Origin: Palsa-744 sp963734815
GTDB lineage: Bacteria; Actinomycetota; Thermoleophilia; Solirubrobacterales; Solirubrobacteraceae
Reading direction: 5' to 3'
DNA length: 64,000 nt
NCBI GenBank assembly: GCA_963734815.1
Contig: CAVTIH010000003.1
Coordinates: 372,001 to 436,000 of the forward strand
Numbering within the stretch: the first letter of the stretch is position 1; every line of letters starts with the position of its first letter. A model generated the notes under the pieces. It did not search any database. It saw nothing but the letters and a program-made list of their open reading frames with translations, and had not been told where the DNA came from. Below, piece after piece: positions 59,575 to 64,000 of the stretch. The position numbers were made by a program, and so were the translations under genes.

Positions 59575-60269
59575 GCGATCCCCGCCTGACGCCCCGCGTC
59601 GAGCCCTTCGCGGCGGTGGGAGAAGAGGCGCGCGTCGCAGATCGTGCATACCCCAGCGTCCTCGATGCGCGTCACCCCGGCAGCCTCCAGGCGATCGCGG
59701 GCAACCGCCGCGAGGTCAAGGTTGCGCCCCTCGCGGTGGGCGTTGCCGAACGTGCGGTGCACCTCCTCGCCGACCTCGTAGCAGCAACCGCGCGCGCCGG
59801 GGCCGATGACGGCAGCGAGCTCCCCGCTCCCGCCGAGCTCGCGCACCGCGCGCACCCCCTCCTCGAGCACCCCGCCGGCGAGCCCGCGCCAGCCGGCGTG
59901 CACTGCCGCGACGGCGCTCTCCGACCCCAGGATCACGGGCAGGCAGTCTGCCACCAACACCATCGTGCCGAGCTCGCGCAGCGCGGTGGCGTGGCCGTCG
60001 GCATCGATCTCCATGGCCTGTCCGCCACGGCCAGTCCGCTCCACCACGCGCTGCACCGCGGTGCCGTGCACCTGGCGACTGGCGCACAGCCAGCGAAGGC
60101 CGAGCCGCTCGCAGAGTCGGTCGCGTTCGGAGCGGCCGCGCTCGTGACCGGGGCCGCGCATCGTCGAGAGGTTGCCCTCCGCGCGAGTCGTGAACAGCGC
60201 GTGGCCAGCACCGGGGAGCTCATAGCGCAGAGAGAGGTCCTCGGTAGTACGGGCGAGGCGATTCCCCAT
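59562..60269 (-). CDS. pgeF: PgeF/YfiH multicopper-like domain protein (purine nucleoside phosphorylase family)
   Basis: A 235-aa protein: RQVHGTAVQRVVERTG, DADGHATALRELGTMVLVADCLPVILGS, and AAVHAGWRGLAGGVLEEGVR carry the His/Cys zinc ligands; ARGCCYEVGEEVHRTF and DAGVCTICDARLFSHRREG follow. The family has been reported both as a purine nucleoside phosphorylase/adenosine deaminase and as a peptidoglycan-fidelity factor. It overlaps yggS downstream and follows the CCA-type gene by 6 bp. Confidence 0.9.
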   Translation of the reverse strand: MGNRLARTTEDLSLRYELPGAGHALFTTRAEGNLSTMRGPGHERGRSERDRLCERLGLRWLCASRQVHGTAVQRVVERTGRGGQAMEIDADGHATALRELGTMVLVADCLPVILGSESAVAAVHAGWRGLAGGVLEEGVRAVRELGGSGELAAVIGPGARGCCYEVGEEVHRTFGNAHREGRNLDLAAVARDRLEAAGVTRIEDAGVCTICDARLFSHRREGLDAGRQAGIAWLS

Positions 60270-60275
60270 CGATGC

Positions 60276-61592
60276 TCACCGTAGCTGGAGCGCCGCCGCC
60301 AACTGCGCCTCGCGCTCGTCGGGAAGCTCGCCGTCGAGACGCATCCGCAGGGTCTCCTCGAGGCGGCGGCCGATCTCAGGGCCCTCCGGGATCCCGGCCG
60401 CGAGCAGATCGTCGCCGGTGAGCCGCAGGCGAACGTGACATATCTCCTGCAGCCAGCGGCGGGCGGCGGCGGCGGCCGCCGCGCTTGCCGCGCCTGCCAG
60501 CGCGACCCCCTCCGGTGGGACCGGCATGGCAATCGTGCGCACACGCGAAAACGAGGCGGCATCGGGCAGCTCGTCGAGCAGGTGGGGCACCGCGACCGCC
60601 GCGGCGGTCGCACGATCGCGCTCGGCGGCGGGGAACTCGAGGCGGTCGAGCAGCGCGGCGATCTCCGCACGAGGGTCGCCGTCGGCGCGGAGGGCAAGCG
60701 CTAGGACGAGCGCGGCGAGCAGCAGCAGGTCGGGACGAGCGCTCTCGACGCCGCCAGACCCCGGACGAGCATCGCCAGGGCGGGCAGCGACACCGCCCAG
60801 CAGCTCCAGGGCACGACGCGCGAGCGGCTCCTCGAAGCGCAGACGCGGGTGCAACGCGGCGAGCAGCCCGAGGCGATCGAGCTCGGCGAGGACGGCGAGC
60901 GGGTCGGGCTCGGCCAGCGCGAGGCGCAACTCGGCGCCCAAGCGCGCGCCGGAGACGGTTAGCGGCGCGCCTTGCGCGACGGCGGCGCGCGCCAGCTCCG
61001 CGGTGTGCTCCTCCACCGTAAAGCCGAGGCGGGCACGGTAGCGCGCCAGACGCCACAGGCGTGTGGGGTCGTCGAGGAAGCTGCGCTCGTGCAGCACACG
61101 CAGACGGCCGGCGCGCAGATCCTCCAGCGCGTGAGGCGCGTGGCGCAACTCGCCGGGGCGCTCGCCATCCAGAGACAGCGCGAGCGCGTTGACTGTGAAG
61201 TCGCGGCGCAGCAGATCCTCCCCGAGCGAAGCCGGCTGCACTTCGGGCAAAGCTCCGGGGGCGGGGTAGCGCTCGGAGCGCGCCGTGGCGATGTCGATAC
61301 GCCCCACACTCCACTCCACGGTCGCTGTGCCGAAGCGCTCGTGCTCGCTCGCCCCGGCAGGCGCGCCTACGCCGGCGGCGAGCGCGCCGGCAAGCTGTGC
61401 GGCAGCGTGGCCGAACGCGTCGCCCTTGCCCTCCACCACAACGTCCAGCTCGCGCGGGTGGCGGTCCAGCAGCAGGTCGCGCACGGCGCCCCCCACCAGG
61501 ATGGTCCCGGGAGCCGCGAGCGCCAGCAGCTCCTTGCCGCCCGGCTCGGCGCGCAGCCGCTCCAGCACGTCAACCCCGGAGGGCGCGCTCAC
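60276..61592 (-). CDS. cca: CCA-adding/poly(A) polymerase family tRNA nucleotidyltransferase
   Basis: A 438-aa protein. The head is ILVGGAVRDLLLDRHPRELDVVVEG; the usual acidic pair D-x-D appears as E-x-D (RELDVVV), worth noting because both positions bind metal. LGEDLLRRDFTVNALALSLDG and FLDDPTRLWRLARYRARLGFTVEE are the conserved neck and body motifs. The C-terminal half is Ala/Leu/Arg-rich helical sequence. It either adds CCA to tRNA or adenylates RNA. The GTG start is used. It lies between hisF and pgeF, with ftsZ absent from this place. Confidence 0.82.
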   Translation of the reverse strand: MSAPSGVDVLERLRAEPGGKELLALAAPGTILVGGAVRDLLLDRHPRELDVVVEGKGDAFGHAAAQLAGALAAGVGAPAGASEHERFGTATVEWSVGRIDIATARSERYPAPGALPEVQPASLGEDLLRRDFTVNALALSLDGERPGELRHAPHALEDLRAGRLRVLHERSFLDDPTRLWRLARYRARLGFTVEEHTAELARAAVAQGAPLTVSGARLGAELRLALAEPDPLAVLAELDRLGLLAALHPRLRFEEPLARRALELLGGVAARPGDARPGSGGVESARPDLLLLAALVLALALRADGDPRAEIAALLDRLEFPAAERDRATAAAVAVPHLLDELPDAASFSRVRTIAMPVPPEGVALAGAASAAAAAAARRWLQEICHVRLRLTGDDLLAAGIPEGPEIGRRLEETLRMRLDGELPDEREAQLAAALQLR

Positions 61593-61598
61593 CCGGCC

Positions 61599-62408
61599 TC
61601 ACCGCCGCACGGGGATGCCCGCGTGCTCCAGATGCTCCTTGGCTTCCCCGATCGTGTGCCTGCCGTAGTGAAAGATCGAGGCGCACAGCGCGGCGTCGGC
61701 GCCCGCGCCCAGCGCGTCGACGAGGTGCGACAGCTCACCCGCGCCGCCGGAGGCGATCACCGGCACGCCGACCGTACCGCTCACCGCGACGGTCAGCGGC
61801 AGGTCGTACCCGTCGGAGGTGCCGTCGCGGTCCATGCTGGTCAACAGGATCTCGCCCGCTCCGCGCGCGGTCGCCTCGCGCGCCCACTCCAACACGTCGC
61901 GGCCTGAGGGGGTACGCCCGCCCGCGACGTACGCCTCCCACGACCGTTCGCGATTCACACCCTCCGCGCCACTCGGCTGAGCATGGTTGGTGGCCGCCGG
62001 GTATGCGTGCGCCTTGGCGTCGATCGCGAGCACCACACACTGCGCACCGAATACTCTCGCCAGCTCGTCGATCAGCTCGGGGCGCTCCAAAGCGGCCGAG
62101 TTGACCGACACCTTGTCGGCGCCCGCGTCCAGCACTGCCTGTGCGTCGCGCACCGAACGGATGCCGCCGCCGATCGTGAACGGCACGAACACCTCGTCGG
62201 CCGTGCGTCGTGCGAGCGCCACGATCGTCTCGCGCCGCTCGTGGGTGGCGGTGATGTCGAGGAACACCAGCTCGTCGGCGCCCTCGCGGTCGTAGTGGGC
62301 CGCCAGCTCCACCGGGTCGCCGGCGTCGCGGATGTCGAGGAATTCGACGCCCTTGACGACACGGCCGCCGTCCACGTCCAGGCAGGGAATCACGCGCTTG
62401 AGGTGCAC
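61599..62408 (-). CDS. hisF: Imidazole glycerol phosphate synthase, cyclase subunit
   Basis: A 269-aa TIM barrel: HLKRVIPCLDVDGGRVVKGVEF with the first catalytic Asp, FTIGGGIRSVRDAQAVLDAGADKVSVNSAA, VVLAIDAKA and LTSMDRDGTSDGYD with the second catalytic Asp, then VPVIASGGAGELSHL. It works with HisH in histidine and purine-linked metabolism. GTG 62408 is preferred to the TTG at 62435. Compared with typical HisF it carries a ~15-residue insert (PAATNHAQPSGAEGVNRE) in the middle. Confidence 0.94.
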   Translation of the reverse strand: MHLKRVIPCLDVDGGRVVKGVEFLDIRDAGDPVELAAHYDREGADELVFLDITATHERRETIVALARRTADEVFVPFTIGGGIRSVRDAQAVLDAGADKVSVNSAALERPELIDELARVFGAQCVVLAIDAKAHAYPAATNHAQPSGAEGVNRERSWEAYVAGGRTPSGRDVLEWAREATARGAGEILLTSMDRDGTSDGYDLPLTVAVSGTVGVPVIASGGAGELSHLVDALGAGADAALCASIFHYGRHTIGEAKEHLEHAGIPVRR

Positions 62409-62431
62409 GCGCCCACGGTAGCGGCCGGGCG

Positions 62432-63163
62432 TCAACCTCCGAGTGCGGCTCGGGCCTCGGCGACCGTGAAGCGCTCCTCGTACAGCGCCTTGCCGACGAT
62501 CACGCCCTCCAGATTCGGCTCGCCGAGCGCCGCGAGAGCAAACAGGTCATCGACGTGACCGATACCTCCCGAGTACGTCAGACGTCCCTCGCCGGCTGCC
62601 CTTGCCACCCCCGCTACGTCTTCACCATCGACGCCTTCGAGCATCCCGTCGCGGTCTACGTTCGTGTAGATCAGCTCGCGCACCCCGCGTGCCAGCAGTG
62701 CGGCAAGGACCTCGTCGACGCTGAGATCCGTCGCCTGCGTCCAACCCTCCGTGGTGACGCGGCCGCCGCGTGTGTCCACGGACACCATCACCCGCTCCGG
62801 TCCGTGCTCGGCGAGCGCCCGCTCCAGAAGGTCGGGATCGGTGAACGCCGCGGTGCCAAGGATCACGCGCTCGACGCCCGCCGCGAGCGCTTCGGAGATC
62901 GCCTCCGACGTGCGCAGCCCACCACCGAGCTGCACCGGCACGTCGAACTCCCTCGCGACGCGGCGCACGTGCTCCAGGTTCACGGGGTGCCCGGCACGGG
63001 CGCCGTCGAGGTCGACCATGTGCAGATGCTCGGCGCCATCCTTCACCCACCGGCGCGCCGCCGCCAGCGGATCCTGGTCGTACACCTTGCTCGCGTCGAA
63101 GTCGCCCTTGACGAGGCGCACGGCGTTGCCGCCGAGGATGTCGATCGCGGGGTAGAGGATCAT
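62432..63163 (-). CDS. hisA: Phosphoribosyl-formimino-AICAR ribotide isomerase (HisA, possibly PriA)
   Basis: A 243-aa TIM barrel: ILYPAIDILGGNAVRLVKGDFD with the catalytic Asp near the start, VQLGGGLRTSEAISEALAAGVERVILGTAAF, VSVDTRGGRVTTEGW and IYTNVDRDGMLEGVD. In many actinobacteria the enzyme is bifunctional (PriA) and also serves tryptophan synthesis; no trpF is in view to decide. It is 23 bp upstream of the hisF start. Unusually it is separated from hisH by 193 bp that contain the repeated 50-nt element. Confidence 0.94.
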   Translation of the reverse strand: MILYPAIDILGGNAVRLVKGDFDASKVYDQDPLAAARRWVKDGAEHLHMVDLDGARAGHPVNLEHVRRVAREFDVPVQLGGGLRTSEAISEALAAGVERVILGTAAFTDPDLLERALAEHGPERVMVSVDTRGGRVTTEGWTQATDLSVDEVLAALLARGVRELIYTNVDRDGMLEGVDGEDVAGVARAAGEGRLTYSGGIGHVDDLFALAALGEPNLEGVIVGKALYEERFTVAEARAALGG

Positions 63164-63240
63164 CGTGGCGCAGTGGCTCGGTTCGAAAGTTGAGAGGGCT
63201 GTATAGCCATTGCAATAGGGTGTGGGGTTGAATAAAGATT

Positions 63241-63290
63241 TTCGGAGCCGTGCGCAATTGCTATCGGCTCTATTTTTTTATAACAACGCC
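63241..63290 (+). repeat. Repeated 50-nt element, copy B (hairpin plus T-tract)
   Basis: GAGCCG (63245-63250) and CGGCTC (63265-63270) form a perfect 6-bp stem around the conserved TGCGCAAT-T-GCTAT loop. It is followed by TTTTTTT and ATAACA. It is the same element as 36241-36290. On the plus strand it looks like a terminator, but the genes on both sides run on the minus strand. Confidence 0.65.
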
Positions 63291-63356
63291 TCACCCCGCT
63301 CGCATATATACGATCGCATTCTCCAACTTCCGGCGGAACACGCTCGCGGGACCCGC

Positions 63357-64000
63357 TCACGACGCCAGTGGCATCCGCGCGGCCGCCGCGGCGGCGCAGA
63401 TGCTGACGAAGTTGCCCAGCAACCGCAAACCGTGGGTGGAGGACTTCTCGGGGTGTGACTGCGCACCGAAGATGTTTCCGGATTCCACCACCGCGGGAAA
63501 GGTCTCCCCGTACTCCGCCGTTCCCAGAACTACCTCCTGGTCGGCGGGGTACGCAACGAAGGAGTGCACGTGGTAGAGGAACGCCGGGTCGGGCAGGCCC
63601 TCGGTGAGCGCCGTGCGCCGCCGCCAGCGCACCTCGCTCCAGCCGATGTGCGGCAGCTTCAGGGTCGGTGGGAATCCGGCGTCCATCGATCGAGGCCCGG
63701 CCGGGCGCGGGCCGCCCGAAGGAGCACCCCCCAACAACTCGCGCACCTCGCCGCGCAGCAGCCCCAAGCCCTCGGCACCGCCGTGCTCCCGCGAGCGCTC
63801 GAACAGCAGTTGCATCCCCATGCACGACCCGAACAGCGGCGCGCCCGCCGCCGCGCGCTCGCGCAGCAGCTCGTCGAGGCCAAGCTCGCGGATCGTCGCC
63901 ATCGCCGCTGGAAAGGCCCCCACGCCCGGCAGCAGCAGGCCGTCGGCGGCGCGCAGCTCGTCGTGGTCGCGGCTGACGAACGCGCGTGCGCCGACCCGCT
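63357..64000 (-). CDS. hisH: Imidazole glycerol phosphate synthase, glutaminase subunit (partial)
   Basis: The gene runs off the right edge; about 214 residues are visible. LLPGVGAFPAAM is the oxyanion region, GAPLFGSCMGMQLLFERS carries the nucleophilic Cys, and FGAQSHPEKSSTHGLRLLGNF the catalytic His and Glu. A ~20-residue Gly/Pro-rich insert (LLGGAPSGGPRPAGPRSMD) interrupts the domain. It supplies ammonia to HisF. The beginning, upstream of about 64000, is outside the window. Confidence 0.94.
   Translation of the reverse strand, partial: RVGARAFVSRDHDELRAADGLLLPGVGAFPAAMATIRELGLDELLRERAAAGAPLFGSCMGMQLLFERSREHGGAEGLGLLRGEVRELLGGAPSGGPRPAGPRSMDAGFPPTLKLPHIGWSEVRWRRRTALTEGLPDPAFLYHVHSFVAYPADQEVVLGTAEYGETFPAVVESGNIFGAQSHPEKSSTHGLRLLGNFVSICAAAAAARMPLAS

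Noticed and set aside
63241..63290. Copy B of the 50-nt element as the terminator of hisH
   Set aside because: The T-tract is on the plus strand, whereas hisH is transcribed on the minus strand; that reading gives a hairpin without a U-run.

Overview
The window is high-GC bacterial chromosome. Gene content and order fit a Thermoleophilia/Solirubrobacterales-type actinobacterium: FtsR next to a GarA-like FHA protein, a SepF-YggT-LspA division cluster, a WS/DGAT acyltransferase, an RsiG-like c-di-GMP anti-sigma, very large NHL/TolB-like secreted proteins with lysine-rich tails, and a TetR protein fused to a C-terminal winged helix. The taxonomic placement is inference from family content; no rRNA or tRNA gene was found in the window.

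Layout. (1) 1-7.0 kb: end of an ion channel, M48 protease, SDR, an alternative sigma-70 factor behind a perfect consensus promoter, AspH-type hydroxylase, CcdA, YceH, and an XRE-nucleotidyltransferase (NTase) pair. (2) 7.1-15.6 kb: an apparent minus-strand operon running TetR-wHTH regulator, 54-aa peptide, 1256-aa NHL/FnIII/TolB protein, 1087-aa secreted four-module protein, with start/stop overlaps. (3) 16-25 kb: ABC exporter, methyltransferase, a broken DUF6338 gene, two alpha/beta hydrolases, a secreted PPC-like protein, DNA polymerase IV and a VapBC pair. (4) 25-36 kb: lactate monooxygenase-like enzyme, an RlpA-like wall protein behind a c-di-AMP (ydaO) riboswitch, WS/DGAT, a type IIL restriction-modification enzyme whose start lies in a 22-bp palindrome, NAD synthetase, a lipoprotein, a thioesterase, and a HTH-TM-RskA-like protein. 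(5) 36-44 kb: AGPS-like flavoprotein, SRPBCC, FtsR, FHA, RsiG-like, PgsA-like, ProS, superoxide dismutase, IspG. (6) 44-64 kb, nearly all minus strand: acyl-CoA ligase, RseP, Dxr, CdsA, UppS, Frr, PyrH, Tsf, RpsB, RluD, LspA, YggT, ProC, SepF, YggS, PgeF, CCA-type nucleotidyltransferase, HisF, HisA, and partial HisH.

How the genes fit together. The right half is a housekeeping block (translation, isoprenoid/phospholipid/wall precursor synthesis, membrane proteolysis, division, histidine synthesis), mostly in overlapping operons. Into it, between dxr and rseP, a second XRE-NTase module is inserted in the opposite orientation. It is a distant paralogue of the one at 6-7 kb. Second-messenger control appears twice: c-di-AMP (riboswitch upstream of rlpA) and c-di-GMP (RsiG-like protein).

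Strongest items for a second look: the two XRE-NTase modules, the regulator/peptide/giant secreted protein operon, a 50-nt element present twice (36.2 and 63.2 kb), the riboswitch, the RsiG homologue, and the palindrome at the type IIL enzyme start. All start sites, operons and RNA structures are read by eye.
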